Shown here: positions 1 through 6,405 of the stretch, piece by piece
Layout of the letters: each line of letters starts with the position of its first letter
How positions within the stretch are numbered: the stretch's first letter is position 1
Assembly: GCA_937124525.1 (NCBI GenBank)
Contig: CAKZLA010000421.1
Location: 1 to 13,997 of the forward strand
Direction: 5' to 3'
Source: an uncultured Desulfobacterium sp.
GTDB lineage: Bacteria > Desulfobacterota > Desulfobacteria > Desulfobacterales > Desulfobacteraceae
DNA: 13,997 nt
The notes under the pieces: model-generated
Told to the model about the DNA's origin: nothing
Database searches by the model: none
What the model saw: the letters and a program-made list of their open reading frames with translations, nothing else
Program-made: the position numbers and the translations under genes

Positions 1-180
1 AATACCTCGCCCCCAAGCCCTCTCTAAAAATTGAGAGGGAGAGAATAATGCAAAAAGAGTACACTCATATTTAACAATCTCATTCCCATAAGGCAAGGTG
101 AATTGCACCCCCTTAAAGGATGGTATGCGGACTGAAATCATTCCATGAATATTGGAACCATCACGATTTTTGTTTTCCAC
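1..180 (-). CDS. Possible C-terminally truncated open frame running off the left edge
   Basis: On the minus strand a frame stays open from an in-frame stop at 220-222 to the left edge. A GTG at 178-180 and an ATG at 139-141 are possible starts. From the GTG it would give 60 residues, including the stretch FTLPYGNEIVKYECTLF, which reads like ordinary protein. No clear ribosome-binding site precedes either start and I recognise no family. The frame upstream of the GTG crosses into the short inverted-repeat element at 190-293, so that element may have replaced or supplied the original 5' end. It could be a real gene whose body lies outside the window, or a chance frame. Confidence 0.25.
   Translation of the reverse strand, partial: MENKNRDGSNIHGMISVRIPSFKGVQFTLPYGNEIVKYECTLFALFSPSQFLERAWGRGI
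18..39. other. Small 7-bp hairpin
   Basis: CCCTCTC (18-24) pairs with GAGAGGG (33-39) around an 8-nt A/T-rich loop. There is no T-run on either side, so a terminator is not supported. It lies inside the partial open frame at the left edge. Confidence 0.3.
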
Positions 181-189
181 ACGATGATC

Positions 190-293
190 GGCATCCTTCA
201 AAAGGACTTTACACTTTCTTTAATCACTCCCCAATTTATAGGAGGTTTTTCCAAAAGGCTGTAAAGTACTTTTAGGGCCATATGAAGGATGCC
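190..293. mobile_element. MITE-like element, short copy (104 bp)
   Basis: The ends are perfect 11-bp inverted repeats, GGCATCCTTCA (190-200) and TGAAGGATGCC (283-293). The inverted similarity continues inward with a gap, as ACTTTACA near the left end and TGTAAAGT near the right end. Too short to code for a transposase. The same two ends recur at 10704-10714 and 11047-11057 around a longer, interrupted copy, which makes this a repeat family and not a lone palindrome. Flanks carry TGATC at 185-189 and 297-301, but not directly abutting both ends, so no clean target duplication is shown. A non-autonomous transposon is the likely class; the partner transposase family is unknown. Confidence 0.7.
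219..270 (-). promoter_or_regulatory. Possible outward promoter inside the MITE-like element
   Basis: On the minus strand TTTACA and TATAAA (each 5 of 6 matches to the sigma70 consensus) are separated by 19 bp, pointing out of the element toward the open frame at the left edge. The spacing is longer than ideal. In the second copy (10704-11057) the -10 region is eroded, so conservation does not support a promoter function. Confidence 0.2.
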
Positions 294-366
294 CGCTGAT
301 CAAATTTTTTTTATCTTTGAATTTAGCCAGGAAGGGTCAGGCATGCGTTATTGGCATTAATATTTG

Positions 367-487
367 GCTACCCACTTAAGGCAGGACAGGCTTTAAAATC
401 AAGAGTCCTATCAGCCTGAAATTTAGGGTTCGAAATCTAATTGTCCACATAAAAAACCTTGAGAATACCCCGCCTTAAGTGGGTAGC
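367..487. mobile_element. MITE-like element with perfect 16-bp terminal inverted repeats (121 bp)
   Basis: GCTACCCACTTAAGGC (367-382) and its exact reverse complement (472-487) bound a 121-bp segment with no coding capacity. The ends differ from those of the 190-293 element, so this is a second family. It begins 15 bp beyond the stop of the crotonase gene. I see no convincing target-site duplication and no second copy in the window. A large transcribed stem with a 90-nt loop is the alternative reading. Confidence 0.6.
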
Positions 488-502
488 AGCATGCCCTTTT
501 GA

Positions 503-1279
503 TCATCTATTTTTCCACTCTGTTGTGGACTTCTCCAGAAAAGCGGTAATGCCGTTTTGGGCGTCTTCGGAGCAATTATTCATTACAATGGTGTGTTTGG
601 CATAATGAAAAGCCTGGGCATCGGTCATATCGGCCTGGGCATAAAACCCCTGCTTACCCACGGACAGGGCAAATCCGCTGGCTTTGGCAATGTCATTGGC
701 AAGTTCCGTGGTTTCAACGTCAAGGGAGTCAAGGGAAACCACCCAGTTAACAAGCCCCAGGGCCTTTGCTTCTTCTGCGGGGAATTCCCTGCCGGTCAAC
801 AGCATTTCCATGGCCGCTTTTCTACCAATTGCCCGGGTGACGGCCACCATGGGGGTGGTGCAAAAAAGGCCAATCTTCACTCCCGGGGTTGAAAATCGAG
901 CATTATCTGCTGCCACCACCAGATCACACCAGGCCGCAAGCTGGCACCCGGCCGCCGTTGCAATGCCCTGGACCTGGGCAATCACTGGTTGGGGCAACTC
1001 GTGGAGCATCATCATCATGCGGGTGCACAGATCAAAAATGGCCTTATACTCTTTTACACCGGAATCCGCCATCTCGGCCAGGTAGTGACCGGCACAAAAA
1101 TTACTGCCTGTGGCCTTTATCACCAGCACCTTGATGGATTCATCCGTGGATATTTCGGTCAACCGATGCGTGATCTCATTAATCATCTGTCTTGAAAGGG
1201 CATTGATCTTGGAAGGGTTGTTCAATGTCAGATAGCCCACTGCGGCTTCCTTGGAAAATAAAATTTCTTGGTAATCCAT
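503..1279 (-). CDS. Enoyl-CoA hydratase/isomerase (crotonase) family protein, ECHDC3-like
   Basis: A 258-residue single-domain crotonase-fold protein, the usual length for the family, expected to be cytoplasmic and to bind an acyl-CoA thioester. The first oxyanion-hole segment is FCAGHYL (61-67) and the second is GIATAAGCQLA (105-115), followed by STPGVKIGLFCTTP (130-143). The C-terminal part ends with GITAFLEK, typical of the group. The two glutamates that act in classical enoyl-CoA hydratases (CEL and QPE motifs) are replaced here by Gln113 and Gly133. That pattern, with the LFCTTP stretch, resembles ECHDC3-type proteins. Classical hydration is therefore doubtful and the true reaction is unknown. 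The ATG is fixed by AGGAGG eight bases upstream and a strong promoter. The gene stands alone, divergent from the DUF3089 lipoprotein gene. Confidence 0.9.
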   Translation of the reverse strand: MDYQEILFSKEAAVGYLTLNNPSKINALSRQMINEITHRLTEISTDESIKVLVIKATGSNFCAGHYLAEMADSGVKEYKAIFDLCTRMMMMLHELPQPVIAQVQGIATAAGCQLAAWCDLVVAADNARFSTPGVKIGLFCTTPMVAVTRAIGRKAAMEMLLTGREFPAEEAKALGLVNWVVSLDSLDVETTELANDIAKASGFALSVGKQGFYAQADMTDAQAFHYAKHTIVMNNCSEDAQNGITAFLEKSTTEWKNR

Positions 1280-1287
1280 TGCGACTG

Positions 1288-1293
1288 CCTCCT
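1288..1293 (-). promoter_or_regulatory. Ribosome-binding site of the crotonase gene
   Basis: The minus strand carries a full AGGAGG eight bases before the ATG at 1277-1279, which settles that start. Confidence 0.85.
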
Positions 1294-1326
1294 GAATTTA
1301 ATTCCAATTTTAATCGTCATTGGTGG

Positions 1327-1355
1327 ATTATGGCATTTTTATTCCCCATTCTCAA
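1327..1355 (-). promoter_or_regulatory. Sigma70-type promoter of the crotonase gene
   Basis: On the minus strand TTGAGA (1350-1355, 5 of 6) is followed after exactly 17 bp by CATAAT (1327-1332, 5 of 6). A TG dinucleotide sits one base ahead of the -10 box (extended -10). The predicted transcript start near 1320 gives a leader of about 40 nt. Confidence 0.65.
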
Positions 1356-1410
1356 GAGATCTGATATGCGGTGAATGAATTTATCAAATTAAGATTCTAC
1401 GATACCCCTG

Positions 1411-1439
1411 TTGACACTTGTCACTATTATTTGATACAG
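1411..1439 (+). promoter_or_regulatory. Possible promoter with overlapping palindrome for the DUF3089 gene
   Basis: A perfect TTGACA lies at 1411-1416, with only a weak -10 candidate (GATACA, 1433-1438). The -35 box overlaps the palindrome TGACA-CT-TGTCA (1412-1423), which could be a repressor site. It is about 145 bp upstream of the start codon. The rest of the divergent intergenic region (1280-1583) shows nothing else apart from the crotonase promoter. Confidence 0.3.
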
Positions 1440-1583
1440 CATCACCAAATTTTAACTTAGGAATCAGTCTTAAATAACTTGCCCATCTCAGAACACGCCA
1501 CCGTTGAAGGATCGTGTTCACCAATTTTTAAATGGATATATTATTTCGGACTCATTACTTAATTTAATCAAGAGGTTTTAAGA

Positions 1584-2615
1584 ATGCTAAAAACGGCTCC
1601 TGCTCCTTTTATTCAAATCCTTGTTTTCTCTTTGATCCTATGTCTCATGTCCAGTTGCGATTTCAACAACTCCAGCAGTTCCAGCAACTCTCCGACATCC
1701 ACTGCTGAAAATCCAACCGCGGGAATTCCGACACCGGACTATACCCAAAAAGCATCCTGGCTTGCCTTTCCCGACAACCCAAACGAGCACACGGCTGATA
1801 TTCTGTGGTTTTATCCAACGGTTCTGGAAGAGGGCAACATGCTCATGGATTACACTGATCCTGAACTTCAGCAGGCAGCCATGGAGACCATTGACCATCA
1901 AGCCAGCGTTTTTACGGACAGTGCCAATCTCTACGCCCCCTTCTACCGCCAACTCAACGTAACCGGTTTCAGCCTTGAATTGTCCAAGGTAAATGAACTG
2001 CTGACCTATGGCCAGGATGACATGTGGCGGGCAATTGAGTACTACCTGGAAAATTACAACAACGGCAAGCCGTTTATCATCGCAGGTCACAGCCAGGGAT
2101 CAAGCAATTTACTGGAAATTTTAAAAGAGAACTGGGGGAGCACCGGCAAAGAAGACCTGCTGGTGGCAGCTTACCTCATCGGCTGGTCCATCACCCCCCT
2201 TGACATCGCCGACAATCCCATCATTCGCATGTGCGAAAGTCCAACGGACACAAATTGCTTTATTGCGTATAATTCCATGAAAGACGGGATGCAGGATCAA
2301 TCCATCCAGATCACGGAAGGAACCTGGGTGACCAACCCCCTTTCCTGGAAAAGCAGTACTGAAAATGGAGAACTGATTCCCGCAGATGAAAACCTTGGGG
2401 CGCTATTTTTCCCGGAGGGGGAGGAACCTGTATATTACCCTTTTTTCACCTCCGCGCAAATCAAGGATTCCGGACTGGTGTGTGATGTTGCAGATCCTGG
2501 CTTGATAAGCCCCTCTGCCATGCCCGATGGGATCTATCACCGGGATGATTATTCGCTTTTCTATGAAAATCTGAAAGCCAATGCCCAAGAGAGAATCCAG
2601 GCCATTGGGCAGTAA
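1584..2615 (+). CDS. DUF3089-family lipoprotein, alpha/beta-hydrolase fold
   Basis: 343 residues. The N-terminus is a lipoprotein signal: a hydrophobic stretch (9-22) ending LMSSC with Cys25 as the likely lipidated residue, followed by a Ser/Asn/Pro-rich linker (26-52). The body fits the DUF3089 family: ADILWFYPTV (71-80), YAPFYRQL (117-124), then the nucleophile elbow GHSQG (168-172) with Ser170, and a late YHRDDYSLFYENL block (318-330) whose His319 could be the catalytic histidine. It should be an envelope-anchored serine hydrolase or esterase of unknown substrate. AGAGG eight bases upstream supports the ATG. It is monocistronic by position: it diverges from the crotonase gene and is separated by 241 bp from the efflux operon, which has its own promoter candidate. 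Confidence 0.85.
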   Translation: MLKTAPAPFIQILVFSLILCLMSSCDFNNSSSSSNSPTSTAENPTAGIPTPDYTQKASWLAFPDNPNEHTADILWFYPTVLEEGNMLMDYTDPELQQAAMETIDHQASVFTDSANLYAPFYRQLNVTGFSLELSKVNELLTYGQDDMWRAIEYYLENYNNGKPFIIAGHSQGSSNLLEILKENWGSTGKEDLLVAAYLIGWSITPLDIADNPIIRMCESPTDTNCFIAYNSMKDGMQDQSIQITEGTWVTNPLSWKSSTENGELIPADENLGALFFPEGEEPVYYPFFTSAQIKDSGLVCDVADPGLISPSAMPDGIYHRDDYSLFYENLKANAQERIQAIGQ

Positions 2616-2654
2616 CACCTCTGTGGTCAACACAGATGCATTGCTTTATATTTG

Positions 2655-2676
2655 TTGGGGGAATTGTTTTCCCCAA
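2655..2676 (+). terminator. Weak terminator-like hairpin after the DUF3089 gene
   Basis: TTGGGG (2655-2660) can pair with CCCCAA (2671-2676), or, one register shifted, GGGGAA (2658-2663) with TTCCCC (2669-2674), about 40 bp past the stop codon. No T-run follows, so intrinsic termination is uncertain. Confidence 0.3.
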
Positions 2677-2736
2677 TAGGGGGATATGTCAATGGAATGG
2701 TACCGGGATGCGGATAAAATGGTACCCATGCTTTTG

Positions 2737-2764
2737 TTGACAAACTTTGAAATATATTGATAAG
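2737..2764 (+). promoter_or_regulatory. Candidate promoter of the efflux operon
   Basis: TTGACA (2737-2742, perfect) is followed after 16 bp by GATAAG (2759-2764, 4 of 6). This would give a leader of roughly 85 nt before the first operon gene. The leader can form a small GCCCG/CGGGC stem (2781-2785 with 2800-2804). No local regulator gene adjoins the operon, so control is by an unlinked factor or constitutive. Confidence 0.45.
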
Positions 2765-2856
2765 CTTGTATAAGTCGATGGCCCGTTGGCCCACAAAGCC
2801 GGGCAAAACCGAACCAATATAGATAACATTACACGTGCGGGAATATTAAGGAAGAA

Positions 2857-5217
2857 ATGAAACTATATGTTTTTATCATAAACATTCTAATGGGTATTCT
2901 TTTGGTCCTGCCAGCGGTGGCACAGGCCAAACCGGTTTTTAAAATCGCAATGTTAATTGATGCTTCAAAGGACGCTTCCTATCAAAAGGTCGTGGTAAAT
3001 GAAATAAACAGCCTTCTGGAAACCAGATATGACATCAAATACCTGACCCTGAAAATAGACATTGGGAAAACAAGGAATGAAAATGCGGTTATTTCAACCT
3101 TAATGGAAGATGCCTCCGTTGACTGCATCATCGGCCTGGAGCTGGATATGTCCCAGGCACTTGTGAAATATGGTATCTATCCCAAGCCGGTGATTGCGGG
3201 AGCCATTCTTGATGGAAAACTCCAGGGATTGCCCCTCACCCCGGAAGGTACCAGTGGTATCCAAAATTTTAATTATATCCAATCCCCCTTTGACATTGAA
3301 AAGGACCTGAGAACCTTTAAAAAACTCTACGATTACAAACACCTTGCCATCCTCTTCAATGAAAAAGAAACCAGCATGTTCCACACACTTTACAGCTATT
3401 TTGGCAAAGCGCTGAAAAAGGCATCTCCGGCGGCAAAGCTCTCCATTGTGGAAATCCCCACCGATGACATTGAAAAAAGCATCGCCGGAATTTCTGACAG
3501 AGTGGATGCAGTCTATGTACTGCCCCTTTTTCTGGAAGATCATAACCACAGACAAAAAACACTGATTCAAGCCATCAATCAGCGAAAATTGCCCTCCTTT
3601 GCGCTTTTGGGGGAAGAGCATGTACGCATGGGGGTCATGGCATCCATCGCACCAGACCGGAACATCCATGCCATGTCCCGTCGCATTGCCATCAATGTCC
3701 TTGACATAGCCGGGGGGCAGGATGCCGGGAAACTGCCGGTAACCATATCAAAACAAAGCGATAATTTTGTAATCAATGTGGGAACCTTTCGTCAAATTGA
3801 CTACTACCCGGCTTGGACATCTTTTAACACGGCCCGGCTTTTAAATCTGCAAGGATCCCAACAGGGCCCCAGGCTCCATCTCCGGGGGGTGATTGGAGAA
3901 GCGCTGGAGCAAAATCTGAACCTTCAGATGGAAAAAATCAACACAGATATTCAAACCCGGGAGGTGGGTGTGGCCCGGGCATCCCGACTTCCCCGCATGG
4001 AGCTGTCAACTGCCGTTAACCGCATTGACAATAACCGGGTCAGCGGCAGTGTGACGGACCCGGCCCGGGCCACCTGGACCACATCGGGCACCCTGTCCCA
4101 GTCCCTTTTTTCCGATGATATTCTGGCAAACCATGCCATCCAGCAGATACTGCTTGAATCCCAAAGATATCAGGAAAAGGCAAGTGTTATGGACACCGTG
4201 GTTACGGCTGCTGGGGCATATATTAATCTTCTTTTTGCCCGAAGCAATCAGATCATCCAAAACGACAATCTTGAGGTCACCCGTAAAAACCTTGACATTG
4301 CCCGGAACAAGGCAGCCGTGGGCTCTGTGGGTGCCTCTGAAGTGTATCGCTGGGAAAGTGAGCAGGCAAGCAACCAGATCAGCCTCAATGATGCCTATCG
4401 AGACCTGCAACTGGCAAGGATGTCCTTAAATGAGATCCTGGACAGACCCATTGATCAGCTCATTACAGTGGAAGACATAGAGCCTGCCACCGCCATTGAA
4501 CTGCTGATCACCGACCCCGGGGTGTATCAATATCTGGGAAATTTTAAACAACTCTCCCGTTTCAGTGATTTTCTCATCACCGAGGCAGACCGAAACCTGC
4601 CGGAGCTTAAGCAGATAAAAGAAACACGTCGTTCCCAAGAGCGTGAAGTTTTAAACAAAAAACGCTCGTTTTACCTGCCCGATGTAAAGCTTGAGGGAAC
4701 CGTGGATAAAATCCTTGACGAATACGATGTGGGAACTAAAACCCCCTCTGATCTTGATCATCCATGGACCCTGACAGTGGCGGCCAGCTGGCCCCTTTTC
4801 ACCGGGGGGGCCAGAAAAGAGGAACTTGCAAAGAGCCGTCTTCAATTGCAACAAGTCCGGGTGGAAGAAAAAAATCTGCAGAACCAGCAGCATCTTAAGG
4901 TACGCTCCAGCCTTGAAACAGCCGCTGTCTCTGCCAGAGAAATACGATTATCCAAACAGGGACTGACCGCTGCCCGTAAGAATTTCGACATCATCCAGGC
5001 CGGATATGCCGAAGGACGAAACACCATTGCAGATCTCATTGATGCCCAGAATGCCAGGCTGAACAGTGAATGGGGCGCCCAGGTGTCCAGATATCAATTT
5101 GTGCTTGATTTCCTGGAATTGGAGCGTGCCATGGGCCGATTTCATTTTCTGGATACTCCGGAAAAAAAGGATCTGTTCCTTGTCCGGTTGCGGGAGCATA
5201 TGGAAACAATAAAATAG
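2857..5217 (+). CDS. Fusion of ABC-type periplasmic substrate-binding domain with TolC-family outer-membrane channel
   Basis: 786 residues, far longer than a usual TolC homologue (about 420-500). A Sec signal (1-24, ending VAQA) is followed by a type I periplasmic-binding-like domain (about 27-330) of the ABC substrate-binding kind (PF04392-like). Seen there are FKIAMLIDASKD, VDCIIGLELDMSQALVKYG, PKPVIAGAI and GVMASIAPDRN, with a last segment like the family's usual C-terminal lobe. From about 338 (LHLRGVIGEALEQN) to the end it is an outer-membrane efflux protein with two repeats. Each has long helices and an amphipathic strand block (SQSLF near 412; TVAASWPLFTGGARKEEL near 640), ending in the typical YAEGRNTIADLIDAQNARLNSE helix. 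AAGGA lies upstream of the ATG. The adaptor gene starts 14 bp after the stop. The binding domain would sit in the periplasm at the channel entrance; its ligand is unknown. Confidence 0.85.
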   Translation: MKLYVFIINILMGILLVLPAVAQAKPVFKIAMLIDASKDASYQKVVVNEINSLLETRYDIKYLTLKIDIGKTRNENAVISTLMEDASVDCIIGLELDMSQALVKYGIYPKPVIAGAILDGKLQGLPLTPEGTSGIQNFNYIQSPFDIEKDLRTFKKLYDYKHLAILFNEKETSMFHTLYSYFGKALKKASPAAKLSIVEIPTDDIEKSIAGISDRVDAVYVLPLFLEDHNHRQKTLIQAINQRKLPSFALLGEEHVRMGVMASIAPDRNIHAMSRRIAINVLDIAGGQDAGKLPVTISKQSDNFVINVGTFRQIDYYPAWTSFNTARLLNLQGSQQGPRLHLRGVIGEALEQNLNLQMEKINTDIQTREVGVARASRLPRMELSTAVNRIDNNRVSGSVTDPARATWTTSGTLSQSLFSDDILANHAIQQILLESQRYQEKASVMDTVVTAAGAYINLLFARSNQIIQNDNLEVTRKNLDIARNKAAVGSVGASEVYRWESEQASNQISLNDAYRDLQLARMSLNEILDRPIDQLITVEDIEPATAIELLITDPGVYQYLGNFKQLSRFSDFLITEADRNLPELKQIKETRRSQEREVLNKKRSFYLPDVKLEGTVDKILDEYDVGTKTPSDLDHPWTLTVAASWPLFTGGARKEELAKSRLQLQQVRVEEKNLQNQQHLKVRSSLETAAVSAREIRLSKQGLTAARKNFDIIQAGYAEGRNTIADLIDAQNARLNSEWGAQVSRYQFVLDFLELERAMGRFHFLDTPEKKDLFLVRLREHMETIK

Positions 5218-5231
5218 AACAGGATAACACC

Positions 5232-6383
5232 ATGAAAAACAGTTTTATCGTCCTTATTACCTTTTTTAGCTTCTGCCTGGGTGGCTGCCCACAGGAACCA
5301 ATTGTTGAAACCACCCCCAAAAGCCCCGTTCGACCGGTGCGTTACACCACCTTAAAGGCAGAACAGCAGGGTGCAAACAGCACCTTCAGCGGCACTGCCG
5401 TGGCAGACAGGGAGTCTTCCTTAAGTTTCAAGGTAAATGGCACTGTCCAGTCCATCAACGTAAAGGTGGGAGACAAGGTCCACACCGGCGATCTTCTTGC
5501 CCAGCTTGACAAAACCGATCTTAAGGTGGATCTGGAGTCCACCCGCTCAGGCCTTACCGAGGCAAAGGCAGATGCCCAATCGGCCCAAACCGCGGTCTAT
5601 ACCAGTCACTCCACCTATGACCGCATACAGAAGCTGTATGAAAACGACAACGTCTCCCTGAGCGAATTTGAGCAGGCAAGGGGCGACTATGAAACCGCAA
5701 AGGCCCGGTTGCAGGCGGCAAAATCGCGTATCACCACGGAAAATTCCAAACTCAAAGCCGCTGAAAACCAGCTTAAATACACCGGTCTCACTGCCCCCTT
5801 TGACGGCATCATCAACGATATTGTTGTGGAAGAGAATGAAGAGATCGCCCCGGGTGCACCCATTTTCATCTTGAGTGGACTGGGAAATCTTGAGGTCAAT
5901 GTAAATGTTTCGGACAATTACATCTCCCGCATTAAAAAAGACATGGGATGCCGGGTTACCTTTCCGGGCCTCCCGGAAACACCCTTTGAGGGTCGGGTCA
6001 CCGAAGTACCCTATGCCGCCATTGATGCCCCCACCTATCCAGTGACCATTGCTATCCAGACTAAAGACGAACGCCTGCGTCCGGGCATGGCGGCGGAGGT
6101 TAACTTTCATTTTGATACCCCCTTTAAAGGGGAGAACCTTTATGCCCCCGTTGATGCTGTGGGGGAAGAAGGCGGGGCCAACTTTGTTTTTGTCATTGAA
6201 AGTACAGAGGATACAAAGGGCATGGCCAAGAAAAGAAAGGTTTCCCTGGGGGACCTCACCGAAAAAGGTTTTGTTGTCAAAGAAGGACTGAGGTCCGGGG
6301 ATCGGGTTGCCACCTCCGGCCTGCAGATTTTACTTGACGGCATGGCCGTGACACTCTTGAAAGACCCCATAAAAGAATGGTAA
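5232..6383 (+). CDS. RND efflux periplasmic adaptor (membrane fusion protein), lipoprotein
   Basis: 383 residues. The signal ends in a clear lipobox LGGC with Cys19, so the protein should be anchored by lipid in the inner membrane facing the periplasm. Next come the first half of the lipoyl-like domain (about 55-95, VNGTVQSINVKVGDKV and HTGDLLAQLDKTDL), an alpha-helical hairpin rich in Ala, Glu and Gln (about 95-175), the second lipoyl half (LKYTGLTAPFDGIINDIVV), a beta-barrel domain (about 210-290) and a C-terminal membrane-proximal domain ending SGLQILLDGMAV. This is the full HlyD/AcrA-type order. AGGA eight bases ahead of the ATG supports the start. It lies 14 bp after the channel gene and 22 bp before the pump gene, so it links the two in a tripartite complex. 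Confidence 0.93.
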   Translation: MKNSFIVLITFFSFCLGGCPQEPIVETTPKSPVRPVRYTTLKAEQQGANSTFSGTAVADRESSLSFKVNGTVQSINVKVGDKVHTGDLLAQLDKTDLKVDLESTRSGLTEAKADAQSAQTAVYTSHSTYDRIQKLYENDNVSLSEFEQARGDYETAKARLQAAKSRITTENSKLKAAENQLKYTGLTAPFDGIINDIVVEENEEIAPGAPIFILSGLGNLEVNVNVSDNYISRIKKDMGCRVTFPGLPETPFEGRVTEVPYAAIDAPTYPVTIAIQTKDERLRPGMAAEVNFHFDTPFKGENLYAPVDAVGEEGGANFVFVIESTEDTKGMAKKRKVSLGDLTEKGFVVKEGLRSGDRVATSGLQILLDGMAVTLLKDPIKEW

Positions 6384-6405
6384 TGAACCCAATCATGGAA
6401 TCAAT

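Noticed and set aside
190..487. CRISPR array from the clustered repeats
   Set aside because: The repeats are inverted pairs of two unrelated sequences, not regularly spaced direct repeats with unique spacers.
684..1085. Plus-strand frame opposite the crotonase gene
   Set aside because: It is a shadow of a well-supported minus-strand gene and shows no domain of its own.
2699..2728. Paired GGTACC sites as an operator
   Set aside because: Two short restriction-site-like palindromes upstream of the -35 box; too little to support a binding site.
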